From Candidatus Woesearchaeota archaeon (GTDB lineage Archaea > Nanobdellota > Nanobdellia > Woesearchaeales > GCA-2686295), in contig NZBB01000006.1 of the NCBI GenBank assembly GCA_002686295.1, positions 2,084-58,771 on the forward strand: 56,688 nt of DNA, in the 5' to 3' direction. The position numbers and the translations under genes are program-made. The notes beneath the pieces are model-generated. The model had not been told where the DNA came from, did not search any database, and saw only the letters and a list, made by a program, of their open reading frames with translations. This document shows, in pieces, positions 41,743-54,000 of this stretch; within the stretch, counting starts at the first letter, position 1; each line of letters opens with the position of its first letter.

Positions 41743-42477
41743 TTATTTTTTCTTCATTAATTTTGAAAACTCTGTTAGTTGTTCGTTGAATATTTCTAAC
41801 GCTTTCTTAACCATTACTTCACAACTCATTTGACCCCAAGATTCAACTTGGAATATGAAATTTTCATTACTATATTCTATATTTAATATATCTTTGTTTA
41901 TGCATTCACATGCATCTACTAAATTATTATTTAATATGTTTTTTTCATCCAACTTTCCTTTTTTGAAAGCTTTAGATGGGTATTTATCTTTATACTCTTC
42001 AAATTTTGAACTTTTATTGTTTATTTTGATTTTTGGCTCTTGAACAAAGTGTACCGTACCTGGACTCCATTTCATATGTTCTGAACCTTTTCCTAGAATA
42101 GCTGTTGCTTCAAATTCTAGTTCTTGTTTGTCTAAAAGTTTAACAATTGGCATTTTAGGATGAACTGGTTTACAACTCTTATCTTTTGTCTTCAAACTTG
42201 AAGCATAGACATATCCTGGTCCTTTTTCTTTAAATGTAAATACTATTTTTGATTTCTCATCTGCACCAGATGTTTTCAACGGAATTAATCCTATTCTATG
42301 TGCAATTATTTCATCGTATAATATTGAATTGTTCTTTTTAAAAGATACATCTTCTATTGCAAGTGTTGGTACATCAGCTGTTATTAACCTTCTTATTGAA
42401 TTTGCATATGAATAATTTATTCCTTTTATCAAAAAATTTGTTTTATCTTTCTGTTTTAAAATTATTTTTAGTTCCAT
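41743..42477 (-). CDS. rpoD: DNA-directed RNA polymerase subunit D (RpoD/Rpb3)
   Basis: The 244-residue alpha-like subunit contains the dimerisation region YSYANSIRRLITADVPTLAIEDV, EIIAHRIGLIPLKT and MKWSPGTVHFVQEPKI. It has no CxxCxxC Fe-S domain 3, unlike some archaeal subunits. Its ATG directly abuts the S11 stop. RpoD pairs with RpoL and then binds RpoN to seed polymerase assembly. Confidence 0.95.
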   Translation of the reverse strand: MELKIILKQKDKTNFLIKGINYSYANSIRRLITADVPTLAIEDVSFKKNNSILYDEIIAHRIGLIPLKTSGADEKSKIVFTFKEKGPGYVYASSLKTKDKSCKPVHPKMPIVKLLDKQELEFEATAILGKGSEHMKWSPGTVHFVQEPKIKINNKSSKFEEYKDKYPSKAFKKGKLDEKNILNNNLVDACECINKDILNIEYSNENFIFQVESWGQMSCEVMVKKALEIFNEQLTEFSKLMKKK

Positions 42478-42873
42478 TTATACTCTCCTCCCTCTTCGTC
42501 CACCTTTTTTTCTACATCCACCATGTGGTGTTGGGGTTACATCTTCTATGAATCCTATTTTTAATCCTTTTCTTGATAATGCTCTTATAGCTGCTTGTGC
42601 ACCTGGACCTGGATTTGATGATCCATTATGACCTCCTGGAGCTCTTATTCTTACCTGTAAAGCATTTATGCCTTTATCTCTACAGATATCAGCAACTTTT
42701 TTTGCCGCAGCCATCGCAGCAGTTGGACTTGATTCAAGTCTGTGTGCTTTCACTACTTGTCCTCCACTTGCAATAGTTACTGTTTCTGTTCCAGTTATGT
42801 CCGTTATATGTATGATAGTATTATTATAGGATGAAAAAATGTGTGCTATTCCCCACCTAGTTGAATCTTTCAT
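42478..42873 (-). CDS. rps11: Ribosomal protein S11 (uS11)
   Basis: The 131-residue protein has WGIAHIFSSYNNTIIHITDITG, SGGQVVKAHRLESSPTAAMAAAKKVA, RIRAPGGHNGSSNPGPGAQAAIRAL and the end VTPTPHGGCRKKGGRRGRRV. All are archaeal uS11 landmarks. The start overlaps the S4 stop by 17 nt. Confidence 0.97.
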   Translation of the reverse strand: MKDSTRWGIAHIFSSYNNTIIHITDITGTETVTIASGGQVVKAHRLESSPTAAMAAAKKVADICRDKGINALQVRIRAPGGHNGSSNPGPGAQAAIRALSRKGLKIGFIEDVTPTPHGGCRKKGGRRGRRV

Positions 42874-43522
42874 TTTTTGTCCTCTTTTGGTTTTTCTTAG
42901 TTTCTATCTCCTTTGCAATCTCATCTTCGTTTTCTGGAACTTTTTCAAATGCCACTACTTCTTCTACTTCTTCTTTTTTCTTTTTAGTCACTTTTGGTTT
43001 TGCTACTTCTTCAAAAAATCTTTCCGGATGACTTGTGTTTGCCAAAGATGATGAACTTGAAAATGATAGTTTACTTTCATCACTTACTTTTATTAAATGT
43101 GAAGGCACACTTATTTTTTTATCAGCAACTTTTACGTGTCTATGAACTATGAATTGTCTTGCTTGATTAATTGTTTTTGCAAGGTTTTTTTTAAATAGAA
43201 CTGTTTGAAATCTTCTTTCAAGAATGTTTTTTACTTCTAAACCTAGTATTGAATCTGTTGGTTGGTCTGCTTTTAATAGACCTAATGAAAGTAATTTTTC
43301 TCTTAATTGAGATTTTTCTTTATCTGCCTGTTCAGAGCTTAAAGCGTTTAATGTTTTTATTTGTTGCTTGAACCCATTTAAAATTGATTCTGCTTTCCAT
43401 ATCTCTTTTTTATTTCTTAATCCAAATTCTCTTTTCAATGTTATCTCATTCTCTATCCTAGTTTTTTGCCATGGATGAGTTGGTGTATCATACTTTTTTC
43501 TTGTTTTTTTTGGATCGCCCAT
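42857..43522 (-). CDS. rps4: Ribosomal protein S4 (uS4) with C-terminal extension
   Basis: The N-terminus MGDPKKTRKKYDTPTHPWQKTRI and EFGLRNKKEIWKAE are archaeal S4. The S4 RNA-binding domain is at about 108-165 (RRFQTVLFKKNLAKTINQARQFIVHRHVKVADKKI). Beyond residue 175 a charged Glu/Lys tail of about 45 residues (KKKKEEVEEVVAFEKVPENED...) is present; such tails vary among species. It is a primary 16S rRNA binder. Confidence 0.95.
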   Translation of the reverse strand: MGDPKKTRKKYDTPTHPWQKTRIENEITLKREFGLRNKKEIWKAESILNGFKQQIKTLNALSSEQADKEKSQLREKLLSLGLLKADQPTDSILGLEVKNILERRFQTVLFKKNLAKTINQARQFIVHRHVKVADKKISVPSHLIKVSDESKLSFSSSSSLANTSHPERFFEEVAKPKVTKKKKEEVEEVVAFEKVPENEDEIAKEIETKKNQKRTKNERFN

Positions 43523-43523
43523 T

Positions 43524-43976
43524 TTAACCTTTTCTCTTAACTCCTAAAGAACCTTTTCCTTTGTTTCTTCTAAAGTTTGATTTTGTTCTTTGACCTCTTA
43601 CTGGCAGACTCCATTGATGTCTTAATCCTCTGTAAGATTTTATTTTTTTCATCATTTTTACATCATTTTCTTTTGCGAATTTCAAATCTGGACCTATTAG
43701 GTGATTATTTTTTCCTGTTTCTGGATTTTTTCTTCTGTTTAATAGCCATTCTGGCATTCCACTTTTTGCAACTTCATTAAGAATCAATGTTAGTTTTTCT
43801 GCATCTTTACTTGACAAATTACCTGTTTTTCGGTTTTCGTCTATTCCTGATAGTTCACAAACTGCGTGAGCCATCATTACACTTACACCTTTTATTTTTC
43901 TTAATGCATATAAAATTTTTTTATTACCATCTAAGTCGGTGTTTGCTACTCTTAATAAATATTTGAATTCTACCAT
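43524..43976 (-). CDS. rps13: Ribosomal protein S13 (uS13)
   Basis: The 150-residue protein has FKYLLRVANTDLDGNKKILYALRKIKGV, and C-terminal YRGLRHQWSLPVRGQRTKSNFRRNKG, which is the archaeal uS13 pattern. It is the first protein gene of the S13-S4-S11-RpoD-tRNA-L18e-L13-S9-RpoN operon. GGTTTATAAACT near 44046-44057 on the minus strand is a plausible TATA box, giving a leader of about 50 nt. Confidence 0.96.
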   Translation of the reverse strand: MVEFKYLLRVANTDLDGNKKILYALRKIKGVSVMMAHAVCELSGIDENRKTGNLSSKDAEKLTLILNEVAKSGMPEWLLNRRKNPETGKNNHLIGPDLKFAKENDVKMMKKIKSYRGLRHQWSLPVRGQRTKSNFRRNKGKGSLGVKRKG

Positions 43977-44057
43977 TTTATTTTTTCGAGAGAAATAACT
44001 TTTTTTAACCCTATACGCTATTCACTCGGATTCTTTGATTTTAGAAAAATGATTAGT

Positions 44058-44765
44058 TTATAAACCTTTTGAAAGTTTGCTATAACCAATTATTGCGTTA
44101 TCTATTGTTTTTGGTATGTTTTTATTCCATTTATTGTCTTTGTATTCATTTAGATTGTAAATTTCTGTTAAGCTATGAAATTTTTTGAATAACTCATTAA
44201 ACACAACTAATTGTTTTTCATCATTTTTTTCATTGTTTTTATCTGTTTGTAAGGTTTTATTATTGTAGAAAAAGTTTAATGTGTATCTTCTGTCAATAGG
44301 CACATACAAGTTTGGTAGTAAAAAATGCATTGTTTTGGAGAAAGTAACTAGTTTTGATTTAATTTTATTTCCTGTCCAGCTTTCTCCGACAAGATCAAGT
44401 TTTTTGAATAAGCTTTCTGTTATATTAATCGTTTTTTCAAACTCTCCTTTTGATAAATTTTCTATCCTGTAATTATTTAAAAGCGTCATATTTTCTTTGT
44501 TGCTTCTTATTGACTCTTTGAATAGTTCTATCTCGTTGAGTTTTGCTGCTCTTCCATTCATATTCCAAGCTATTAATGTTGTGTAACTTAACTCAAGATA
44601 TTCATCGCTAAAAATGTCTAGATTTCTTCTTTTTTCTAATAATAAACTATAAAGGTATTGTCCTGGATCGAAAAGCCTGTATTCTAATTTTGTTTTCTCC
44701 AAAGATTTTTCTAATATGTTCTTATTTGAAATTAATTCTTCAAACTTCTCTGATTTCAACTTCAT
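44058..44765 (-). CDS. Conserved-looking soluble protein, function unknown
   Basis: The 235-residue protein has YLYSLLLEKRRNLDIFSDEYLELSYTTLIAWNMNGRAAKLNEIELF, VGESWTGNKIKSKLVTFSKTMHFLLPNLYVPIDRRYTLNFFYNNK and a helical C-terminus. The PNLxxPIDRxYTxxF block looks like a conserved core of a helical domain, similar to that seen in accessory-gene proteins of other prokaryotes, but I cannot name a family. It has no signal or membrane segment. Confidence 0.55.
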   Translation of the reverse strand: MKLKSEKFEELISNKNILEKSLEKTKLEYRLFDPGQYLYSLLLEKRRNLDIFSDEYLELSYTTLIAWNMNGRAAKLNEIELFKESIRSNKENMTLLNNYRIENLSKGEFEKTINITESLFKKLDLVGESWTGNKIKSKLVTFSKTMHFLLPNLYVPIDRRYTLNFFYNNKTLQTDKNNEKNDEKQLVVFNELFKKFHSLTEIYNLNEYKDNKWNKNIPKTIDNAIIGYSKLSKGL

Positions 44766-44946
44766 ATTTAAACAAAAATTTAAGAAAATTAATAAAGCTA
44801 TTTGTTAAATCGAAAATCTTTTGGTTTTTTTGGATAGAATTTATTAATTAATTCCTTTCTGATTTGTTTTTCATACTTAAAAATATTATTAATATGCCAT
44901 TAATACGCCAGATTCATTCATTAACTTTCCTTTTTTTAATCGCTTA

Positions 44947-44956
44947 TTTTATATAG
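44947..44956 (+). promoter_or_regulatory. TATA box for the first giant surface-protein gene
   Basis: TTTTATATAG lies 22-31 bp ahead of the ATG at 44978. The surrounding gap 44766-44977 is 212 bp of AT-rich sequence with nothing else I can assign. Confidence 0.5.
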
Positions 44957-44977
44957 TTGTTTTATCAATTCTTTTTC

Positions 44978-47900
44978 ATGTTTGAAAAAAGAGGTCAATT
45001 CACTGTTTTCATAATACTTGGTTTTGTTTTAATTGCCACTTTTACATTCTTATTCTTTGCAAGAGATGCGATTGTTCAGCAAAAACTTCAATTGCAGGCT
45101 GAGAAGATTGTTCAGGAAGCAGTTAAGACTTCTTCCATTAATTTCTATGTTAAAAGTTGCTTGGATAGGGTTGTTGATGACGGCATTTACCTTCTTTCTT
45201 TGCAGGGTGGCAGAATTTATGAAAGTCAGGGAGGAAGTTCACAGAACCCGGATGAACCAGGAGTTGACCACTTGGCTTTTAATTTAAGCGATTCTTATTT
45301 CAACACTAGTTTTTACAATTATACAAATATTTCTTACGGCATCAAACCTAATAATAATTGGAGTTGCATCTATATTGGACCTCCAAGTTTTCCTTTTATT
45401 AATACTTCTCTAGACTTGGTAAAGACTGTTTATCAAAAAAGCATAACCGATAATAATTGTGATTTTACATCTGGCGCTTTTGGAATTGCTGAACTTCCGA
45501 AACTATGCGATCCAGAAGGCCCAAATAGGATTAACGCTAGTGAAACTGAAGGTTTTTACTTTCACGGAGTCTGTAACTTTGGATATGGAGATAACAGTGT
45601 TCAAAAACAATTGAACACTTATATTTCTAAAGCAATGACTGAATGTGTTAATTTCACAATATTTGAAAACCTTGGATATGATATAACAGTTGAAAACAAT
45701 CCTTCTGGTTCAACAATATTCTCAGATAAAAGTTTTGTCGTAAACATTAGCTATCCATTAATAGTGCAACTTGGAAAAAACAAAGTTAAAACGATGGCTA
45801 ACTTTCAGACAATAAAGAATATCCGTTTCAAAAAATTCTATGAATACATACAATCATTGTTAGAGCAAGAGTACAAAAACATTTTTTTCGATATAGAGAG
45901 AGACTATAAAAATCCCCTTTTAGGATGGGATTCTAAAATAAAACTTGTGAGAATTATGAATCCTTGCTATGAATGTGAAAGAGGTTATTTCGATGATGTA
46001 TTTCAGATAATTGACAATGAATCAATTATAAGAGGACATCCTTTAATATTTCAGTTCGCATTAAAAAATCGTGGGCCTGCACTTGACTGGATAGATTCTG
46101 GTATGAGATACAACGTTGTTGTGAGAGAAGGGCAGGAAATTTTCTTAAATCCAAAGGGAATAGATCCTGACGAAGATAATATATTGTATAATTACTCGGG
46201 CTGGATGGAAGAATATAACAGCACATTTAATGAATCAGCTTGTTCTTATGATCTTGCTAACTGCTGGGCAGACCCTTCAATGTTTGTAATAAACCAACAA
46301 TATCGAGTAAAGAACTGGACTGGATCAGAATTATTCAAAGAAACGAACAGGAATGCCAGCTATAGAGTAAAAAGAAGTGATCTGGGACTGCATTATACAG
46401 TCATAACTGTTGAAGATGAAGAGGGAAAAATTGATTATCAGAACATTTCAATAATGGTTGAAGACATCCCTGTAGTTATACCTTCCGGAAGCAATATTTA
46501 TGACGACATAGGCGATAAAAACGCTTCAATAGAAGATCCATATGTTTTAAGCTCTTTAGACCTATCATTTTTCACAAACGTTGAAGAATTTGAATGGAAA
46601 GACTTAAACGAATCATTTACCATAATAACTGATTTGTCAGAAATAACAATACCATTCCTTGAACCTAATACTTTCACAATTGAAACAATAAAAGAAGAAG
46701 CATTCACATCAATAAACACACACGACATCTCGTTAAGAGGAAAATATGATTTGAATGAATGGACTCCTGCATCAATTTGGCAGGTTGAAGTACATGAATG
46801 TTTGCCACATAGAAATGATAACGATTCTTTTGCTTATCCATATCATACAATTCAAAATCCTTTCTTAGCAAACCATACTTGTTGCAGTGATGAAACAAAT
46901 AGTTGGGGAACAATAACAACAAACAATACTTGTTATGACATAGTAGAATATGGTTCAAATCTAAGCTTTTCAAACATAGATACCTATTTTGGAAATCCTT
47001 CAATAGAACCATCTCAGGAAATAATTACTGAAGAAGGATTTGATGAAAATGACATTGTAAAAAGAGAGATAAAAAGAATTTGTGATGGTACAAGAGGAAA
47101 TATTTGTCAAGGAGATATGTTTGATGAAAGAATTAACAAGCAAGATTGTGGTGATTACACTAGCGATTCAGATGATGAAAGATGTAGTGGACCACAAAAT
47201 ATTGAGGTTACATATTCAGAACAAACGTGTTATTCTTATACTTTAGGAAATAGTTTTGAAACTACATTCTCATTACTTGATAAAAACGGAAATGATGCAA
47301 ACGGAATCTGTAATGAAGGATTAAAATGTGCGACAGATAAAGGTTTAAATGGAGGCATATTTGTTAATGCGGATTCTGACTTTGGAAAACACTATAAATG
47401 CAAAGCAAAATGTGATGGAGGAGGTTGTTCTTATCCTATTGATTGTGTTTGTGGAGGCATCGAGTGCGGTAATATAGCATATAATTTTTTTTGTAATGAT
47501 CAAGAACCAGGATTTTCTTGGAGTATAACAAACGGAAACGGAAATGAAGCCAAAAAAGAGCGAGGTTGTACTGATTCTTGTGAATTTGAAATTTGCACTC
47601 CCTACATATTTGAAAATTTTGTGTGTTTAGAAACTGCAAGTAATGATGATGATTGTGATGACGGTTTTTCTCACGACCCTGATGGAAATAAATGCATAAG
47701 TTGTAATCAAAACAATATAGAAACAGGTGGCGATGAAGCTAACAATAAATGCGAATCTGACGCGACAAACTGTGATGCAAATGAATCTTGCGATGAAATA
47801 GAACCTGCAAAACCAATTACTTGCGAAAACAACAAAAGAAAAACTTACTGTACAAGTAATTGTCAATATGAAACAATTGCACCTACAATTTGTGATAGTG

Positions 47901-48010
47901 ATTGTAACGGATATTATGGAGATCAATCTTGTGATGGAAAAATGACGGGGGATTCATGTGGTGGACCTAAAGAATGTACTGATGATTGTGAATGCCAAAT
48001 CATAATGTAG
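44978..48010 (+). CDS. Large Cys-rich surface protein with pilin-like N-terminus
   Basis: I start the 1010-residue protein at ATG 44978. MFEKRGQFTVFIILGFVLIATFTFLFF resembles a type IV-pilin/class III signal anchor (KRGQ followed by a hydrophobic helix). Residues about 35-330 are an extracellular region with scattered Cys. At about 350-500 there are Ig/cadherin-like strands (FLNPKGIDPDEDNILYNYSGW). From about 620 onward it is Cys-rich with Asp/Asn loops (CNQNNIETGGDEANNKC, SCDGKMTGDSCGGPKECTDDCEC). Many NxS/T sites are present. It likely forms a disulfide-braced surface structure; adhesion or episymbiotic contact are possibilities, not shown. Confidence 0.65.
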   Translation: MFEKRGQFTVFIILGFVLIATFTFLFFARDAIVQQKLQLQAEKIVQEAVKTSSINFYVKSCLDRVVDDGIYLLSLQGGRIYESQGGSSQNPDEPGVDHLAFNLSDSYFNTSFYNYTNISYGIKPNNNWSCIYIGPPSFPFINTSLDLVKTVYQKSITDNNCDFTSGAFGIAELPKLCDPEGPNRINASETEGFYFHGVCNFGYGDNSVQKQLNTYISKAMTECVNFTIFENLGYDITVENNPSGSTIFSDKSFVVNISYPLIVQLGKNKVKTMANFQTIKNIRFKKFYEYIQSLLEQEYKNIFFDIERDYKNPLLGWDSKIKLVRIMNPCYECERGYFDDVFQIIDNESIIRGHPLIFQFALKNRGPALDWIDSGMRYNVVVREGQEIFLNPKGIDPDEDNILYNYSGWMEEYNSTFNESACSYDLANCWADPSMFVINQQYRVKNWTGSELFKETNRNASYRVKRSDLGLHYTVITVEDEEGKIDYQNISIMVEDIPVVIPSGSNIYDDIGDKNASIEDPYVLSSLDLSFFTNVEEFEWKDLNESFTIITDLSEITIPFLEPNTFTIETIKEEAFTSINTHDISLRGKYDLNEWTPASIWQVEVHECLPHRNDNDSFAYPYHTIQNPFLANHTCCSDETNSWGTITTNNTCYDIVEYGSNLSFSNIDTYFGNPSIEPSQEIITEEGFDENDIVKREIKRICDGTRGNICQGDMFDERINKQDCGDYTSDSDDERCSGPQNIEVTYSEQTCYSYTLGNSFETTFSLLDKNGNDANGICNEGLKCATDKGLNGGIFVNADSDFGKHYKCKAKCDGGGCSYPIDCVCGGIECGNIAYNFFCNDQEPGFSWSITNGNGNEAKKERGCTDSCEFEICTPYIFENFVCLETASNDDDCDDGFSHDPDGNKCISCNQNNIETGGDEANNKCESDATNCDANESCDEIEPAKPITCENNKRKTYCTSNCQYETIAPTICDSDCNGYYGDQSCDGKMTGDSCGGPKECTDDCECQIIM

Positions 48011-48068
48011 TTTGAATTCTATCAAAAACTATATATAGTAGTAGTATAATTATTTCTATCGGAAAAAG

Positions 48069-51000
48069 ATGGTGGTTTCGTACTTGAAGAGGTTTGTAGT
48101 ATTTTCTCAGTTATTATTCTTAATGATTATCGCAGTTAATTTTGCTCAGGCAAACTGCTGTTGTTTAAACGAAGAACCATATTATTCTTATGGTCAATAT
48201 GTTGATCAAGCTGCTTGTAGTTCTTTAAACGGAAGCTTTTATACTGTCGGTGATGCTCAAGAATGCATAACTACTTGTGCACCTCCTTGTCCATCGCTTT
48301 CTTGCGAATCAGCAATAACTTCTCAAAATATATCCTGTAGTTGTGGTCAGGAAATAGTTTCCGAGTTAGGATCTTTTTGCTGTGCTGCTTCTCAAACAAT
48401 TTATGTAGATCAAGATTCTTGTTTGCTGGATAGTGCATGTGCACCTTTAGACAACACTTATTCCATAACAGGTTATATTTTCGATTTGTTTGGACAACCA
48501 ATTTCGAGTGCAGTTATTAGTTCTGCAGATTATACTGGTTCATCTAACGAAGAAGGTTATTATTCTATCCAGAATGTTCCTGAAGCAAATGAGATTACTA
48601 TATCTGCTCAGGCCGCTGAATGCTCCGGTGTTAGCCAAATTGTTTCTTTCACAGAAGATGCAGTTGTTGATTTCTATCTTGAATGTCAGATAACCACAGA
48701 AGAATGTGGAACAGGGATGAGCTGTTGTGCTGCAGATGAAGAATGTGCAGATCCTACTGGAGAATATGTCGGACAGAGAGATTGTGCAACAGGATATTCC
48801 TGCTATGATTATTGTTCTTCATGCACATCTATATCTTCTACTCAAGAAGGATGTGATTTTGGAGAGTGCTCTACAACAGATAATGCTTACTGTGATGTAA
48901 ATGAAGATTGGGTGTATTATGATATTTATAGTGATGAAAATGTTTTTGATGACTATTGTTCTTTATGTGGAGAACTAGATGCTGACTGTCTAAACAGACC
49001 TTGCCAATCTGATAATGCATGTAATGGTGTTTGTCCTATTAACTGCGGTCCTGGTGATGATCCTGATTGTGGATTAAGTTGCGATACAGAATCTAATAGT
49101 TGGTGTGATTCTTATGGTGTTGAAGATTGGACTACTGATGATTATTGTTCTCATTGCTATTTTGCAGATCCAGAAGAATGTCCTTCAAATTGTGGTAATA
49201 CTATTTTAGAATCTGGTGAACAATGCGATGATGGCAACCAACAACCAAACGATGGATGTGATGAAAACTGTCAAATAGAAGATACAGAAACTGGTTGTAA
49301 TCCAAATGGACAAGTTGAACTTCCTGCTGAAGAATGCGATCCAGAATTAGATTGGATTATTAACTGTCCAAGTCCTGCTTATACTGGCTGTAATAATCAA
49401 TGTCAATGTATTCCTGCGTGTAGTTTTGAAAAGCAAGGTCCAAATAGTCTTGGTTTAGGTCATGTTCCTCAATCATCATCAATTACTGTTAATTGGGATT
49501 ATCCAAATATTTGCTTTGATTTATTTGAAGAAGTTAAAGTTATGCGATGCGAAGGTGCTAATTGTAATAACTTTTATTCATTAAATACCATTACTGATGT
49601 CTACACAACGCAATTCACAGATGAATCTATAATAGCAGAAACAACTTACAAATATTATGTTTCTTTAAAGTACAGCGATGGATATGAATGGTATAATTCT
49701 GAAATTGTTGAAATAACAACCGGGCATGAAGATTGTTTAAATCAACATCAAGAGTCATTTTGTAGAGTTGGCTTTACTGACAAATTCGAATGTGATAATG
49801 ACAATCAGCTTTTAACAACTACTTGTGTTGGTTATTGTTTCACTCCTAGTTCAGGAGATGCTTATTGTCTTGGTTCGGGTCCTTGTGATGACTGCAATAG
49901 TATTTATGGAATGTTTGCTGATTTTGCTCTTCAATCTCAAAATAATGATTTCAAGGTCGAATATACTGATATAAGTGGATCAATAAATGACCGAACTTGT
50001 TATGATATAACCTATAATTTTTATGCTTGTTATTTGAAAAAAACTGATAAGAGCGTTGAAAATCTTGAAAGCTGTGTGGGTGCTGATTCTTGCTATAATT
50101 ATCTCTCATCAGAGTCCTGTGACGAAGCAAGTAATCCTTGTGGTAAGTTCATTGATGGACAAGGAGAATTTCAATGCAGTTGGGAATCTTATCCTGACAT
50201 TGTTGAAAACGAGATTGACTTAGGCATATGCCATCCAAATAATCCTGTTTTACAGAACTGCGGTTTATGCAATGAGGATAATTCTGTTTTTGCAGGGGTT
50301 TGCAATTATGATGTGTGTAATTTGTTTGGAGATTGTTACTTTGATGAAGGACAGAAAGGTTGTGCAGGCATCAATGATATCTTTTGTAGTGATTATAATA
50401 ATGAAGCTGATTGTACAGGAGGTAATAACTTTGAACTTGATGCTTTAAATAATGTTATAACAATTAGCGATGATTATTTTGGCTATGGAAAATGCAAATG
50501 GGATGAAAATAGCGAACAATGTTATAGAGATGCAAATGATGATTCTCCTACTGAACCAACAACAGAAAATCCTGAAAGATTCGATTGTTTGGATGACCCA
50601 ATTTGCAAAAAAGATTTCGACTCGCCAACAACTTATGTTAATGGCGAAGAAGGAAGTATTTTCGGCAAGGAATTTAATTTATCTTTTGCAGTTATAGACG
50701 AGATTTATTCACTTTCTAACTTAACAGCTTATTACTGTATAAGCACTCTTGAAAACTGCAATAACGCAACCACTTACATGGAGATTGATTTAAGCAATGA
50801 AAACATAGAAAAAGCGTTCATACGCACATTTCCAGACTCGGAAAATAATAACGAAACATTTACATTAAATTATTACTCTCAAGACTTTGCTAAAAACTTA
50901 GAACTTGTAAAAACTTTTGATTTTTTTATTGACGGCAAAGATCCTTTACTGACTTTTTCTTATGAATATAATTCTTATGAAACGGCTGTTGGATGGTTTA

Positions 51001-54000
51001 ACGATGTCGTAACAATTCTTTCGGCTGATGAACAGGTTATCTGCGATTTAACATTGAAAAACTCTGCTGGAGAAGAACAAGGAGAGAATATTGAAAATAT
51101 TACAGGTACTGATTTTCAAATAGCTTATAATCAATTAGTTGATGGAACTTACTGGTTTAATATTGACTGCGAAGATATGCGTGGAAACAAAGCAGATTTA
51201 ACACAGGAACAAATAACTGTTGAAGGTGATAAAAGCATAACTAATCCAAGTCCGGAATATGAAAAATTCGATGTTTTATCAATAGACATATCTGTTGAAA
51301 CAATTAATGAAGGCGACTGCAGATATAGTACTCAAACATATCAATATGAAAATATGCATGAAATATTTGATGCTGAAAACCATGTTTTCAGCGGTTCATT
51401 TGACTCTGAAGATAATCTTTATCACACTAAAACTCTTGAATTATATGGCTCTGGCGTTTACAAATTATATACTGCATGCAACATCTCTTATGAAAAAACT
51501 GAAGGCACAGTCTGGGAAGTGACAGAAGGAAATGATGGAGACTGGATTGTTTTCTCAATTGACAAACTTAAGCCTGTAACAGCTCTTTACAACAAAGAAA
51601 CAAACGATGAGTTTGATGAAAGCAGATATTATAGATCTCTTGAATTGGAATTTGTCTGTAAAGAACCTAACTGGTATAGTGATGATAACGGCAATACTTG
51701 GGGTATGACTTTAGGCGAATCATGGGATGGCTCTTTTGGCTGTGAAGAATTGATTTTATGCGAAGGTCAGGGATGCAATCCTACATCTGTAAGCGATACA
51801 AATGAATTAAAAATTTTGCCTGAAGCAGGAATAACTGAGAAAGATTACATATTCTACTTTTACTCAAAAGATATTGAAAACACAGAGGATTTAAGAACCG
51901 CAACTATACATATAGACAGTGTTGATTCAAATATAAGCTTGATAACTATGAAAGAAAACAATGTTGTTGAAACATTAAGTTATGGAGATTATGACTTAAT
52001 AGCAGAATCAACTAAGAGCATACAAAATGTTGTGAGATTCTCTTATAAAATATTATATGATGATAATTCACAGTCATCAACTTTTTCATTATTGCCTACA
52101 ACTATAAATAACGAATATAGTTTCCAAAGTTCAATAAGTGTTAATACAAATTTATTTTACAATAAAATTGGTGAAATACAAGTAGTCATTGAAGTAGAAG
52201 ATAATCACGGATTAAGAACAACTGAAACCTTTAATCTTCCTTTCAACACTCAAGGTCCACCACCACCAATACCGGAGCCAATGTTTAATGTTGAAAAACT
52301 AATAGCTTTAACCGGCACAGGCTTAAGTTTCAAAGATTCAAACAACAATTTTTACCCATTCATATATTATGATTCTGTAACGCTTGCAGATGATAGTTAT
52401 TATCAGGAATTAACAGTTGTTAGAGATGAAAATTTCTTTGTAACAGGATACACTTCAGATATTCAAGGAGATGTACTTATTTATAGAATCAAAGGAACCG
52501 GAACAGCATACACACCAACTTATTCATACGAGCAAACAATGATTCCTGGTGCCGTTCAAGAACTTGAAACAAAGCCTTTAAAATTCGATGCGTACAAAAA
52601 CAGCGATGAAATAATAATAGACACAACTCAAGAATTAGTTAACTGGGGTGCTGGTTACATAAACTTTGAACCTTTATCAAGCGACAAAGGATTAATACAA
52701 TACATGAATTACGGAAAGTTCTACACAATAACAAGCTCTGAATTCTTAGGAGCCGCAACAGGCCATAAAATAACCTTTTCTCCATCATTAGAAAAAGATC
52801 TTTCACAAGAAAACAATGTTTATTTATATGACAAAGACAGAAGCCAGAAATGGTTTGGTCAAGACATCAATTTAGAATATTCTCCATCAGATAATAACCT
52901 GTATAATTTAGTGTTTGGATTAGACGACTCATTAAACATAGGTATGTCTCCTTACTATTCATTATACATAGATAACAGCCCTTTAAGAGCAACCAACGTT
53001 TTCCCGATTGGCGGAACAATAACAAATAAATTTTATCCTTTAATAATTGAATTCGAAGAAGATCCTGCAGGCAGTGGATTAAAAGAGGATTCAATAAAAT
53101 TCATTATCGACGAAAATGGCGAATCAACAACGAAAACCATTGAGACAGGAATAACCTTAACTGAACTTGGAATCGTGGATGGATACAGAAAATACAATGC
53201 AGAATATCTTCCAGTAAATGGCTGGGATGATGCTAATTACAATATCACAATACAGATAGAAGACCAAGCAGGCAACGAGCTTGATACAATAGGGTTCTTT
53301 GATGAACAAATATTGTTTGTGTTTGATAGCAATGCTCCAAGCAACCCATTATTCAATGTTATAAGTGCAACAGACGACAACATCGATAATCACGGAAGAA
53401 TAGTTGTTGATAACAGCAACCCCAGCTTTGAACTGGATTTCACAATGAATGCAAACGGCTCTGTTGAATCTTTAGACATAACTCCCGCAGTTCTAGGAGC
53501 TACTTGTTCGTTACAAACAAAGAATTTCTTTACTTGTAATTTTAACAATGCTTTATCAGAACAAATGCATGAGTTAAGCGTTTCTGCAAACAAGATACTT
53601 CCTAATGGTAGCCTTGGACCTGAAGGTATTTACATGCAGGATTCAGATGGAAAACCATTAACGATAATAGTTGACCATACAGCCCCTTCATTCACATTAC
53701 AGCCAGAAAAAGAATACTTGGCACCTAACGAATCAATAACTGTTTATGCGGATGTTAACAACGAAGAATACGATTTATGGGCGACAATTAGCACAGATGA
53801 ATGGCAAACAAATGTTAATGTTGAAGAAGTTGATGATTCAAGGTTCTTTATAATTCCAGAAACATTTTACTGGGGAGAAGATGGAGAAAAAATAGTTGAA
53901 GTAAGATTAAAAGACTTTGCAGGCCATGAAACAGCCGAAACAACAACTATAACTATTGACAGCACTCCGCCAGCTGTTATTATTCAAGCGATTGAAGCAG